From Dermatemys mawii (lineage: Eukaryota; Chordata; Testudines; Dermatemydidae): DNA of 64,000 nucleotides. Position 1 is the stretch's first letter; each line of letters starts with the position of its first letter. The translations under genes were made by a program, and so were the position numbers. Of this stretch, positions 1 through 11,299 are shown piece after piece. The stretch is from positions 12,802,881-12,866,880 of the forward strand of contig ML677366.1 in the NCBI GenBank assembly GCA_007922305.1. Direction: 5' to 3'. Under the pieces are notes generated by a model, which ran no database searches, was not told the origin of the DNA, and saw only the letters and a list, made by a program, of their open reading frames with translations.

Positions 1-1596
1 CCCTCAGAAAAATCTTCACCCTTCAGAATACAGGTGCAAGAGATTGTCACACAAGAAAAAAATCAGAGTGCCATTGTAATCTAGCCGAAAAAGGCTTAGA
101 GAAGATGGACCTGTGAACATCATGACTGTCTCAGGGATTTTGGGGGTACATGGCAGCCTTCACTGCATGACTTAAGCATCCTCCCCCACTACTGGTGCCC
201 AAATTAGGCCTTAAATTCACTTCAGCATGGCTGTAGATCTGCAGTCCTCACTCCCCTCAATAGACAGGCACCTCCCATTGGTGTGACGGGATGTTGGCCA
301 CGTGCAGGGAGGGGAGGACACATGGTGTTGGCTGAGTAGTGGGACAGCACATGGTTAGACATCCTGGTCTCTGCTAATAGCAAGTTTGTTAATGTGAGTT
401 ACGTCCTGAGACCCAGCAGAGAGAAGGGGGAGATGAGAAGAGAGGGGGGAAATTCTACCTGGCTGAAAACAGAGCCCTGAAATCAGATTGCCTGCGAGAG
501 ATGCCAGCCTCCCAGCACTTCAGAGGCAGATCTGTAAGTAACAGAGTGCAGTTTTCTGGCCCATCAATAATGCATGAAGCCCCATGAATAATACAGGAGC
601 AGCACACTTCAGGGTAGAATTTACCAACAGCCTGCCCCAGAGTCCGTGATGTAACTCCCCCTAATCGTGGCACCCCGGGGAGCTTTTGCACAAATTAACT
701 CCTCTCATCGACTGGCCGCGCTGCACGCCATCAGCGGCTGGCACTTTGCCACTCTGGGGACAGGGCTGCTTTTCAGATATTGACTCTTTGATTTGTGCTT
801 TTCCCAAAAGCGCTCCTGGTGGCTGGAGACACCCGCTCCCCTTGCTCTGAACCTGTGCTGCCAGGCCAGCTGCCTCACAGAAGACGGAGAGACATTCTCT
901 ATGCTGCAGACGGGGATTCTGACTCCCGCGCTGTTCTGTTCCTGCATCCACCACCCTGTCCGTAGTAATTGAAACACGCTTCTTTCTGCTCACTCAACTC
1001 CGTGCCAGGCCCTGTGAAGCCTCAGGGCTCGTGTTTGACTATCAGAAACAATGCCACTGAAAAGCAGCCTTCCCTTCTGTTCTATTTTCCCACACCCACT
1101 GTAGCCCATGGACTGTCTCCTGTAATAGGTCTATCATTGCCACTGCCCTAAATGCAGAATAGGGAGGCTATCTGACTCCCTTGACATGTGCCATGCACCC
1201 CAGTGAGAAAAGGATGGTAGTTTCCCCACTTGGATACTACAATGGTAGGATGCCTGTTGTGCTCCCAGGTGTTCCAGTTAGAACTCAGGTTCCAGGCCAC
1301 TCCGTATTCCAGTGCTTACCGCTAAGAAGGCAGTACTTGCTGGGAGCAGTACTCGAGATTAACAGAGCTTTTTCCCTATGTGCTCAGAGGAAATAGCTCT
1401 GGCAATGGCATGGTACCTATTGGCATATGCTGACTTTTCAATGGCAACCACTTTATGTCCAGCTAGAAGGCACCCACTGGGATGCCTAATGTCACAGATA
1501 CAACTTCAGGCCAAGAAACTATCCGTTTATGCCAATACTTTTATCGGGCTTAAAGAAGTCAAGAGGACAGAAGGAACTGCAGGGCATAAGTCACAA

Positions 1597-1770
1597 GAAT
1601 CATAACATGCAAGGTTGGAAGGGACCTCAAGAGATGATTGAATCCAGCCTCCCTGTGCAGAAGCAGGACCAAGTACATATAGACCATCTCGGCCAGGTGC
1701 CTGTCCAACCTATTCTTAAAAGCCTCCAGTGATGGAGATTCCACAATCGCCCTGTAATGAGGCCGAGCGG
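1597..1770 (-). mobile_element. CR1 LINE 3' end, left part of an interrupted copy
   Basis: The plus strand reads like the complement of a sauropsid CR1 3' end: a GGTTGGAAGGGACCTC motif followed by a CCAGCCTCC-type stretch and AGTGATGGAGATTCCAC. The match to the known CR1 3' region is from memory of the family, with many substitutions. The CR1 sequence appears to continue at about 2741 after an intervening block. Confidence 0.75.
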
Positions 1771-1812
1771 CCTCCCTCTGAGCAGGAGAGAGAAGGTCCT
1801 CTACACTCCCTT

Positions 1813-2697
1813 TCATGGGCGGAGCCTAGCCTGTCCCACCCCTCATCAGAAGTGTTATGGTGGGGCTGTAGATATAAGAGGAAGACCCTGCAGCCCAGTT
1901 GGGGCGGAATTCCCTGAGAAGGATGCTCCTTCCATACTGCCATGCTTAGGAAGGGAACCTACCCCCGGCTGTCCAATAGCCGCAGAAGTGGGAGGGGCCA
2001 GGACTATCGGCCCCGGTGTATCCCGAGGAGCCCCAGAAGCAAGAGGTACCAAACCCCAGGGAGGCAGGAAGTGGCCCGGGCAGCCACGAAGCAGCCAGCT
2101 GCAGAGCCAGGTGTGGCTCAGTCAGCGTGTTGCGGCTAGATCCCCGCCAATGTGGGGGAAGACAGTCCTGCCTCTGCCAGGGCCCTGGGCTGGGACATGG
2201 TGGAAGAGGGTGGGCCCGCATCCCCCTGCTACCCCACCCTGAGGTGGCTGACTCCCTACGCTGTGCAGGGAAGCTCCTGCACTAAAGAAGGAGCCTCCCT
2301 TACCAGCTCCCTTATAGACTGCTGCTTTGCTGGCTGCCTGAGCCCCGCCAAGGCTAAAGCCGGCCTTGAGACTGTTTGTTGGCTGGCAGCCTGAGCCTCC
2401 TCTAGCCCAGGCCCGCACCAGCTCCACAGACTGTGATTGCCTTGCTGGCGGCTGGAGCCCCGTCCCAGCCAAGCCAGCCCCCTCGAGCCAGTGTTTAATT
2501 GCTAGCAGTTTAAGACTCTCCAAGCCCAGGCCAAAGCCTGGCCATGACCATCTGGTGCCCAGCCCTATTGTGGGGCTGTGAACTAGAGGACCGGGGGCGG
2601 GGGCGCTTGCTCCACCTCAGGAGGAGACAAGGGCCCTAGACTGTTCTGTAGCTTCATACCCTTAACCAGACAAACCTGAAGGCAACCTGAATGAGTG
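1813..2697. mobile_element. insertion of unknown class within CR1, flanked by a ~45-bp duplicated segment
   Basis: Near-identical segments of about 45 bp flank this block at 1766-1812 and 2694-2741; both run from GGCCTCCCTC to CTACACTCCCTT or a close variant. The surrounding CR1 reads on across it. The block is GC-rich. It has a TATAAGAGG box-like sequence near 1873 and, at about 2320-2530, degenerate direct repeats around CTGGCTGCCTGAGCCCC. ORFs here have no recognisable domain. It could be an LTR-type or unclassified non-autonomous element. The long flanking duplication is atypical of a normal target-site duplication. Confidence 0.45.
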
Positions 2698-2741
2698 GCC
2701 TCCCTCCGACAGAGAAAGAGAGGGTCCACTACACTCCCTTG

Positions 2742-3127
2742 GAAGCCTATTCCAGAACTTAACTACCCTTCGAGCTAGAACGTTTTCCCAAATATCTAAC
2801 CTCAGTTTCCCTCACTGAAGATTAAGCCTTCTTGTCCTTCCTTCTGTGGGCATGGAGAACACATCACCCTCCTCTTTAGAACAGCCCATAACATACTTGA
2901 AGACTCTTCTCAAGTTATCTCCACCCCACCAGTCTTCTTTTCTCAAGACTAAACCATCCCAGTATTTTTAACCTTTCCTCGGAGGTCAAGTTTTCTAAAC
3001 CTTCTACCATTTTTGTTGCCATCCTCTGGACTCTCTCCAAATTGTCCACATCTTTCCTGAAGTCAGGCACCCAGAATGAGAGCATGAGAGGCGTCAATAC
3101 CAGGATGACCAAGGGACGCACGGTCAT
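2742..3127 (-). mobile_element. CR1 LINE fragment, ORF2 C-terminus
   Basis: The minus-strand translation between about 3075 and 2925 contains [30 protein letters not shown] and FSLEKRR. These are the conserved C-terminal residues of CR1 reverse-transcriptase ORF2. Together with 1597-1770 it forms one degraded, 5'-truncated copy. It is not coding as it stands. Confidence 0.9.
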
Positions 3128-5689
3128 CTCAGAAAACCAATCTCTCCTCCCTGTGAGGCTGCAACTTAGAAAGAGAGGGAGCTAAATTTTCTCCACAGCT
3201 GCGGTCCCTTTCCTCAGCAGCTCTGGAAGTCAATTTCTCTTAGTTGCTGTCGTAGGCTTAACAGCCGTATCGGAGCTGCAGCAAAATCTAAAGGTTGAGG
3301 GTTCTCTCTCATGAACTGTAGCCTGCACGTTTTACTCCAGGAAAGAACTAGAAGATTCAAAGGGCATTTTAGATTATATATTCAGGCTGGAGATCTTCCC
3401 AACCCACCGCCAGGTTACTGCCTCTCAGGGAGTGCACAACCCTCCTGCTTCCTTAAGACACCTCATTTAAAAGAGCAACCCACAGCTTTGATGAATCACA
3501 ATTGCACATGTGCAAGTGAACTGGGATCAAATCTAGCAAGTGTATCCACCTTCTAAGCTAAAGGAGTGAGCCAGCAAAAGGAAATGGACCCACATGCTGG
3601 TCTAGCATATTCCCTCCATGGCTGGGCAAGGGAAGAGATACAAAGCCGCAGAGCACCAAGTGAGCTTTGAGAACGATTCTGATGGCTCAGGAAGCAGAGG
3701 GAACGGGCACAAGGGGCTCTGGCACTTTCATTCCAGAACTGCACCCAGTCTCGGCAGCCAAGTTGGGCCCAGAGTTAACACGGCTCATCTTCAGGAAGGC
3801 CCATGCAACTACACATGAACGGTGTGTAATGCAACCCCACAATTGTACAGGGGAAGGGTCTAGGTGGCCGAGAGAGGTGAGGGGCACCTAGGAAGATCTC
3901 AGAAATATGCAGCAGCAACTGGTAAGGAGGGAGTCAGCAAAGGATGCCTAGTCCCTGCCTACACTAAGTGGATCATAAAGTGTTGCAGCTGCCTGGTTCA
4001 GCCAAGCCTCCTAACCGCAACAAGGCAGTGCCTAGAACCTTTGGAAATTACCCCAGCGACCCTACTCTCCTCTCGAAAAAATCCAATGAGCTCTGTGGGG
4101 CAGAGGCCTGAGGAGTCCCCGAATGCACTGAGATGACCATGGTTTTAGATGCGTGATCATCTCTAAACTATTCTCTCAAGAACAGCACAGCTCTGTGGGC
4201 CTGCGGAACCCTCACAGCCTGTCCTTGGTTCCACGAGCTCACTCTCTGATCCACCGATTAAAACAAAAGCGCCTGCAGAAAAGTTCCTAATGGGAAACAG
4301 CATATCTGTGCCTTGTTTCCATTGTCTGCTTTGGGTCTTATAAACTTAGGGGTGAGGTTTTGTCTGCTTGCAGCTTAAAGCACTCGCCCAGGCAGGACTC
4401 CGACTCTGCTTTGTTGAGCCTCCAAGTGAATTGGGGTGTCCAGCAAAGAAGGAAAAATATCTGGCTTCATCATTTCAGAACCCCTGCTGGCAAGGAATGG
4501 AACAAGAAGGGGAGATTTAATCTACAGAGCGAGGCATGGTTTCTGGTTGCTGAATTAGTCCCCTGCACCCAGCAGGGAAGCCCCTCTTGAGTATGGCCAA
4601 CTCCATTAGCGTGCCTGTTGGTGGCAATAAGTCCTTGAGCAACAGACACATGTGAAATTAACTTGTGCTCATGATATTAACAGACACCCTGCTGTGCCCC
4701 ATTCAGCAATATCACCTCTCACAACAGCACTATTGAAATGTTTTGTGGGGCAATGAGGCAGCTACATATTGCTTTAGAAGGACTGGAGGTCTGGGTAAGG
4801 GAGGAGTTGCCCGTAACGCCAAGGTTTTATAAAATGAAAGATGCAACTGGAGCAAGGAAGGCTTGGATCTCTCACTGCCTTTGGAAGGTCAGTTTGGGGG
4901 CAGTTTTTTTTGTTTTGTTTTTTACAAAACTCTCCTGAAATGTTAGCCCCACGCTCTCCCAGGGCATGACGGAGGAAGCCAGCAGTGACCTCTGGACAAC
5001 AAGGACTGTAAGTCCAATGTTTATGAGCTGTTGCATGTTTCTGAAGCTTCCCTAAGCTGCACATCCTTTGGCTGGAGGCCTGCCATTCAAGGTCAGTCCG
5101 AGCCTAGGAAAGTTAGGGGTTGACTCACACCAAGCCATCCCCAGACATGGCTTTTTTCCATGAGTCGAGGTGGTATATTTTGGTACCAAACCTCTTGTTT
5201 CTCCAGCCCCGCAGTGTTGGCTGAAAAGGAGTTGTCCGGGACTCTCCTTTGTAAGGTACTGTATTGTATTCATACAAAGTCAACCTGCCTTAAAAGGGAT
5301 CTGTCTTATGTTTGATGCCAAGGACTAGTTGCCCAGTCCTGTGCCAGCCGGAATGGGGAACGTGTAGAAATCGTCAACAGGAGATGACCTCTTGCCAGTC
5401 CCTCTGGGGGAACTGTCAGCTGGGGAGAAGGTCGGCTCTGGCCAACAACAAAGAAGCCTGAAAAAAAATCTATTCATTCCTGCAATGGGGCTGTTGGTTC
5501 CATGTGCCTAAACAGCAGACACAAACCCACTGAAGCTTGGAGTTCCTCAGGAAATTCCCATACGTCAGCCAGATCTGATGGGTGGCATGATCCTGGTATT
5601 ACTCTTTCCGCGCTCTCTCCTCACCAGTGTTTGCTGTGAATGGCTTCATCAGTCCTGACATTCTCTAGCGCTCTCCCCTTCATGTCATG

Positions 5690-6530
5690 TCCATTGCAGT
5701 GCCTCTCCTCCCAATCCTCCCCAAGGAGCTGTTTCTCTCTGTCACAATTCCAGGGTAACTGCACCTGCATTTCCCCCTCCATGGTCCCTTGAGGGCCTCC
5801 AGCTGTGACCTCTCCTGGGTGGAGATCTGCATCTCACTCCCTTCTGACTGGGGCCTTTGAGACTGCACAGCCCCCTAATCTACACAGATACCCCCAGGAA
5901 GCCAGTCTCCTTAAATGGCCAGCACCTGCACTTTGCTCTCTCCCCAAGGGCCACAAACAGCGTGTGGCCAGCCGCTATACGTAAACACACAGCCGCTATG
6001 AAAAGTGCAAGAAAAGCACCTACATGCATAATAAAAGCTTACCAGGGTCACCCCAACTCCAACATAAGGCTCTAGCAGCTGTCAGTCCTTGAACTCCTAT
6101 AGCTGGGTTTTCCCTGGACTCACATCAATCTTTAAATCAGAACCAGAATAAAAGCTAGGCAGATCAGCTACTTCATTATACAGCTCAGGTCTTTGATCTT
6201 CAGTCTCTGGGAACAGGCAATCACCAGTCCACGTCCCTCTCCTCAGGGTGTACCTCCCACAAGCTGGGTTCTTGCAAAACTGGAGTGGTGGCATTTGCAT
6301 TAAACACTCCTCAGGGATTCCCCAGGACAGCTATTTAACAGGCAATGTGCCAAAGAGCCACGGCTTGTCTGGCACATTTTAGTAGAGTCATTTGAACTCT
6401 TTATACTTCCCAGGTCTTCGATCTGCCACATTCCCACCATTTCCTTTACCACTTGCTCCACTGCTCTCAGCTGGCCCCCTGAGGGCGTCTTTACCTGCAC
6501 TGTCATTTCTGCCTCTTGATGCCCTGAAAT
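5690..6530. repeat. possible interspersed repeat (LTR-like), unclassified
   Basis: The block resembles noncoding LTR-type repeats of turtles as I remember them. Two abutting minus-strand open stretches (6300-6506 and 6097-6300) have no domain I recognise; the first contains QLRAVEQVVKEMV, which could be helical. I see no clear termini or target duplication. This could equally be unique intron sequence. Confidence 0.25.
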
Positions 6531-8039
6531 GCTAAAAACACATCATTGTTGCCTGGTTACGTTCAAGTGACAAGCCCCTCCTACCAGCTAGGGCTATCTA
6601 CTCTGCAGGAGGCCCTCTTGGTAACTACCGCTCCATCTCTGGCCTTGAGCAGCAGCAGCTGTTGCCATTAGAAGACCAGCTTGTCCCCAACTCATCTTCC
6701 TATATTTCTATCGCTCTGGAGGATAGCACACATCATATGAACATGTGTTCTTGTATCTTCTGTAATATTTCTCCTGCCTCCCCAAGGCCTTGCAGAGCTC
6801 ATACGGCTCAACCTGCCTTTCTCACGCTTGCTGTCTCTTTGCATCTATCTTCTCGTTTCATTACTTTATTCCTTTCAAGAGAGATTTGGCTCACCTTCAA
6901 GATCTTAGCCAACCTCACGCTGCAGCTTTCTCTCTAGCTCCCAGCAGTACGACACCGTCGCCTTGCATGGACTGTGTATTCTACCCCACCTCCCAAATCT
7001 CATAACCCATCTTGTAGCTTGACATGACATAAATGTCTTCTACTGGCGTAGCCTCTTGGGATTTTTAAACGCTATGTTTCTCCTGGCCCATCAGTTCTAA
7101 ACCTCTCCCCAACCTGCTGGTAATTTATTCCTCATGGCTCTCATCTTGCTCTCTGAGCTTTAGGGGTCAACCCCGTGTGCAATATATTTATTCAGTTCTC
7201 TTTCCCCCTCACTGTTTAGCATCTATGCATTCACGATTATTCACCCTTGTAGCTTGATTTCCACCCCTTTCAGACTTCTCTCAACCAGCTGGATGGAGAA
7301 CTATTGCTGAGCAGGGTCCCATCTGGAAACTTCTGATGAGAGGCATCATAGTTAAAGGGCTGTGTAATCTATTTATCTGAAATTGTATGCAGATTCTGAT
7401 TCAGCTCAAAGGAAGTCATCCCCCATAGGTATAACTCTCAATGAAGGAGTTAAACCCAATGGGCTTTTTCATATTAGAAGCCCCTTTGATAGCTTGAGGA
7501 GCACATGCTTAGACATTAATACTTCGCCAGCACTAGAGGCCTGATGCTTTATTAGAGATAGCTAACAGCACACTGCTTCATACCGGCAGTGCCATTTTCC
7601 CACTTCTTAAGATCCCCAGCAACTTCATCCACGTTACTTCTCCCACCAGCCAAGCCTCGCTACCTCCTAGAAAACCACTCTGCAAGAGGCTCCAAAAGAA
7701 ACTGGACAATTTACATCACTTCCATTCTTCTCCTTCGTATAGCTCACCTGATCGTCAGCCTATTGAGTAATGGTCATGAGCTACCCTGCTGCCATAACAT
7801 GAAGCAAGCTCATCCAGACCGAAATCCCTGTTGTAAGCCAAGAATCCTCTTTCTTGCCCATTTTTTTGCTGGCCAAATATGAAGGATCCGCAGTTTCCAT
7901 CATGGTTGGTGGTGGCCTGATACGGGGTTGTAGATATGGGATATATGTGAAGTGCAATATAACCAAATGGGACAGAACCATTTAAAAACAAATTAATATT
8001 GAGAGTATTTACACCGATCTGCAGCATACCTCATTCTAG

Positions 8040-8190
8040 CCCTTGAAGCCAAAGATTTCAAGAAGCATCTCAATCCTGATCTGCAGCACTCCCTGTTATC
8101 CCAGCTTGGGCTTCCTCCCCGCAAGCCCCCACAACTCTGCCAATGCACCTCAGTCCTGGCCTGCATCCCTCCCCGCACATCCATCCCGCT
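8040..8190. repeat. degenerate ~65-bp repeat units (dispersed family)
   Basis: Contains CATCTCAATCCTGATCTG, then CAGCACTCCCTGTTATCCCA, then CTCTGCCAATGCACCTCAG. The same phrases recur at 37188-37394 and, more weakly, at 47840-47960. Spacing between like phrases is about 65 bp. The copies are diverged. Confidence 0.55.
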
Positions 8191-8439
8191 CTTCCATTCG
8201 TGGGCCTCTTTTGGCTAGCAACTGCTAATCTGAATTGTGCCAGATGGTGCAATGAGAACAAATGGAAACCTAAGACTACAAGCCACTCACCTCTTTTAAG
8301 CTTGAAACCTGAGCCAGGACTTGGAACTATGCTGAGCCGCAATCAGCGCGGAGATGAATTCCAAATCCAGCATTTAACTCTGCGAGCCAGATTCCCCATC
8401 CGACGGATATTTCTTTATTTTCTAATATCTCTATTAGTA

Positions 8440-8640
8440 TTTTTCATTTAGCAATTTGACAGAAATAAAACACACTGCAGTAACAGCGGTGATAACACAT
8501 TTACTCCCACTTGAGAGACTGTCATTATTCTTTCATAAGTCACTTCTAGCTTACAGCTGTATTGATCACAGGTGAGGATGAATGGGATATCCCATGATCC
8601 TCTGGGATAAATCGTATATTTTTTTTATTATATCCACCAA
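8440..8640. other. candidate conserved noncoding segment
   Basis: AT-rich, repeat-free sequence about 650 bp beyond the donor of the 69-bp exon in transcript direction. It contains TTGACAGAAATAAAAC, GTCATTATTC and a TGTATTGATCAC motif. The call rests only on composition and absence of repeat signatures. Cross-species alignment was not possible. Confidence 0.25.
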
Positions 8641-9287
8641 ACAACTATTTCTAAAACTCAACAAAACAGGTCACTGGGGCAGTGCTCCATTGATTTCATG
8701 TCCACTTACTCTTCAGATGCAGTGGAGCATGCGTTATCAATAATTCAGTGGGCTGCAGCCCTCAGGTGATCTAGGAGAGATACTCGCCTCTCATCCACAC
8801 AGGATCTGGCAGGTGCCTTGGTTACTCAAGAGCCAGGGAGTCACCCACCATCACAGCCACCATCACCTACGAAATGCACCCTTCCACACTTGAATGACCC
8901 TGGCCGTACAACCAACCACAGCCTGCAAATGAATGGGAGTGGAGGACTCTTCCCATCACACAGGGTCTGGCCCTTATGGAGGTCCACTCAAATCTGGCTT
9001 TGCATTTAGCCAAATCGTTACAAGCCCTGAAATTGCTTTATCATCAGCCCCGAACGTCAATTCACAAGATGTTATGAAGTTAACAGAGACGCAGCAGGGC
9101 TCTGGTGCTTCCATGCCCAGGAATCCCTTCCAGAATTCACTCTGCCCTCTGGGGTTTTAGATAATTATTCACACATCACAGGTTTCAAAATTGATCTGGG
9201 GCGGGGAGATTTATAACCTGCTGCTCCTTTCATCACCCCTCGTCCCCTCCCACTCCTCCCAGGAGATCCCTCCAGGATGGAACTTAC

Positions 9288-9356
9288 AATTCAGAAAGTC
9301 TCAGGGTCTGGAAGAGTTGCCAAGACAGGGTGGTAAGCCGGTTATCGGAGAGGTTT
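9288..9356 (-). CDS. NTRK3: NTRK3 (TrkC) coding exon, third LRR exon (69 bp)
   Basis: On the minus strand a TTAATTTTCAG acceptor precedes the exon and GTAAGT (plus strand ACTTAC, 9282-9287) follows. With the AT carried over from the previous exon it reads I, then NLSDNRLTTLSWQLFQTL, then RLSEL, with the last codon split after two bases. The 69 bp are phase 2-2. The LRR consensus NRLTTLSWQLFQTL is characteristic of TrkC. Compared with the mammalian protein as I remember it, NLSS is NLSD here and SLREL is RLSEL; treat that comparison as memory, not alignment. The following exon, coding the C-terminal cysteine cluster of the LRR domain, was not seen in the 9.2 kb further along the gene, so it likely lies beyond base 1. 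Confidence 0.95.
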
Positions 9357-9400
9357 CTGAAAATTAACAAGAGAAAGAATTCATGGTGAATAATTCCCTC
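9357..9400 (-). promoter_or_regulatory. NTRK3: splice acceptor region of the 69-bp NTRK3 exon
   Basis: On the minus strand a T-rich tract (TTCTTTCTCTTGTTAATTTTCAG) lies directly before the exon. It is a canonical polypyrimidine tract with an AG acceptor. Confidence 0.85.
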
Positions 9401-10228
9401 TGCGCCAGACCCTATGGGGTTTCTCAGAGCTCATCATTTAAAACTACAGGGAGGCTATCAAGTCGTCTAAGGCCCCAACTTAAGGTTTAGTAAAAATATT
9501 TTAATGACCCTGAATGTGGATAGAAGACTTCCTTTCCTTTTTGTGAAACACAGTCCATATTCTGTTGCATTGTGAAAAACACAAACAGAACAATTCCCTG
9601 CAACCATACCTGAGAAATGGAAAGGGAACCAGCTACAAACAGAAAGGAAAACTGATCAGTCCAGTTTCACTCTCCAAACTCAAGTGAAATACAAGAGATA
9701 AACGAAAGGCACGGTACGAAATAAATGCTAATCTTTAGACTATCACAGCTGAAATAATTCTAAAGTGTTAACAGTAACACAGAGAAGGGAAATTTTAAAT
9801 AGAATTTGTATATTTGTTTTCCCATTAGGTTCTGTGTCATTCACACAAAAGGGACTGCTCTTGTTACAACTAAGAGCAATCACCTCCTAGCACCACTCCA
9901 CCCCAAACTACAGAAATGAAACCTCTTCTGTCTCTGAGAACATTTTACAAACCAGTACCCACATCTACAGAGGCAAGTGAAAGAAGGAGAGAGACAAAAA
10001 GAGCTGGAGACGGGAGAGAGAAAACAGGGTCAAAGACTAGTTCAGATAGGACAGAGACAGAGTCTGAGAAAGAGAGAGAGTAACACACAGACAGAAGGGT
10101 CGCCTGTATTTTGTTATAGATTCATTTTAAGATGATGGGAAAAAACAAAAACTAAATTTAATGTTAAATAAAATGTTCAATGGATCCTCAACCCATGCTC
10201 AAAAATACCCCTTCCCCCAAAAAACCCA

Positions 10229-10508
10229 GTTACTAACCTTCCATAACTTGTTCTGCGAGGTGTGCTGCTCATGTCCGTTCCATGTTAGCTGTGTGCACGT
10301 GTCCAGGTGCACAGCTGACAAGGATTTTTGCCTTAGTGACATTAGTAGGGCCGGCTCTGGCGCCCTCTGGAGCCCCGTGCTCATGCGCCGCTATAGGAGG
10401 CGCTGCCGGCCCTATGCCCTCTCAGTTCCTTCTTGCCATCAACTCCGACTCGTGGAACAGACACGAGCAACACAACTCAAAGAACAACAGTTTCAGAAGG
10501 TTACTAAC
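10229..10508. mobile_element. foldback block with ~26-bp inverted ends, DIRS-like terminal sequence
   Basis: The left end GTTACTAACCTTCC and the right end CAGAAGGTTACTAAC are inverted copies over about 26-28 bp, including AGAACAA near the inner edge. An internal GCTCATGTCCGTTCCATGTTAG matches the terminal sequence of the neighbouring block at 10517. I relate it to DIRS-type retroelement termini known from turtles; that class call is an inference. Confidence 0.6.
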
Positions 10509-10516
10509 CACTTTTT

Positions 10517-11228
10517 CTCCTTCGAGTGCTCACTCATGGTGATTCCATGTTAGGTAGCCTCCCTGTAGCTTGGGAGTCATCAAGTCACTTAAGGCCTCAA
10601 CTTAAGGTATCCCTGGAGGTGATCTCAAAGTTAACAGATGTGCTATTTGCAACACTGCTCTGTGGAAGCTGGAGTCATCCCGAGCCCGCCGGGTGATGGG
10701 ACACAAAGGTACGGACTGACGGCCAGGTGGCACCTCTGCAGAGGTCTTGAATCGGCACCTATCTTTAATGTGCGTCTCCCCCGAAACACTTCAGACAGCT
10801 TGCATGGGGGTTGCTGACAGGCATAAGCCTATGGCAAGCAGAACACAGATTGAAGCCCAGGGACCGGGGCATACCCCGTCCTTGGGATGACGTCCCTAAG
10901 GAGACCTCTAACTAACTGTAACTCACTAACTAACTATTAAATACTAATATTTCTCTGAGCAATTATATACAAGAAACTGTGAAAGAGAACCACTATAAGC
11001 ACTTGCAGTCACAAGAGGAAAGGCGTTCCAGCATCCGCGCCGGGGCAGTAAGAAGGAAATGAAGGCGCAGGGCCAGCGGCACCTCAGATACTGGCGCATG
11101 AGCGCGGGCCTCCTGAGAGCACCAGAGCCAGCCCTATGGATATCAGTACGGCAAAAATCTCTGGCAGCTGCCCACGTGGGCGCACACTTACCTAATATGG
11201 AATCGACATGAGCAAGCCCTCGAAGGAG
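10517..11228 (-). mobile_element. DIRS-like retroelement fragment bounded by 40-bp inverted repeats
   Basis: The arms 10517-10556 and 11189-11228 are inverted copies with 34 of 40 matches; both carry CTCCTTCGAG at the outer edge and ATTAGGTA or GTTAGGTA at the inner edge. The minus-strand translation around 10775-10880 gives CSACHRLMPVSNPHASCLKC, a paired CxxC pattern. I associate it with the zinc-knuckle-like start of DIRS ORF1 proteins. No full ORF, reverse transcriptase or recombinase is present, so this is a short, dead or non-autonomous derivative. Confidence 0.6.
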
Positions 11229-11281
11229 GATTAGGCCTCACGGCTTTGCACATCAAAGCGACTCACCTGGCAGCTCAGTCT

Positions 11282-11299
11282 ACACACACACACACACAT
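11282..11299. repeat. (CA)n microsatellite
   Basis: An uninterrupted CA run of 18 bp just beyond the DIRS-like block. Confidence 0.9.

Larger units (their letters stand above)
1..9287 (-). other. NTRK3: NTRK3 intron downstream of the 69-bp LRR exon (partial)
   Basis: The donor GTAAGT lies at 9287-9282 on the minus strand, and the intron runs off the left edge. 1-1596 shows nothing recognisable. 1597-3127 is an interrupted CR1 copy. 3128-5690 and 6530-8030 have no feature I can name. I looked for a TrkC cysteine-cluster exon (CSCDIRW-like on the minus strand) and did not find one. Confidence 0.8.

Noticed and set aside
1757..2242. 161-aa plus-strand ORF
   Set aside because: Lies in the GC-rich block inserted in a CR1 copy; Pro/Gly/Arg-rich, no domain.
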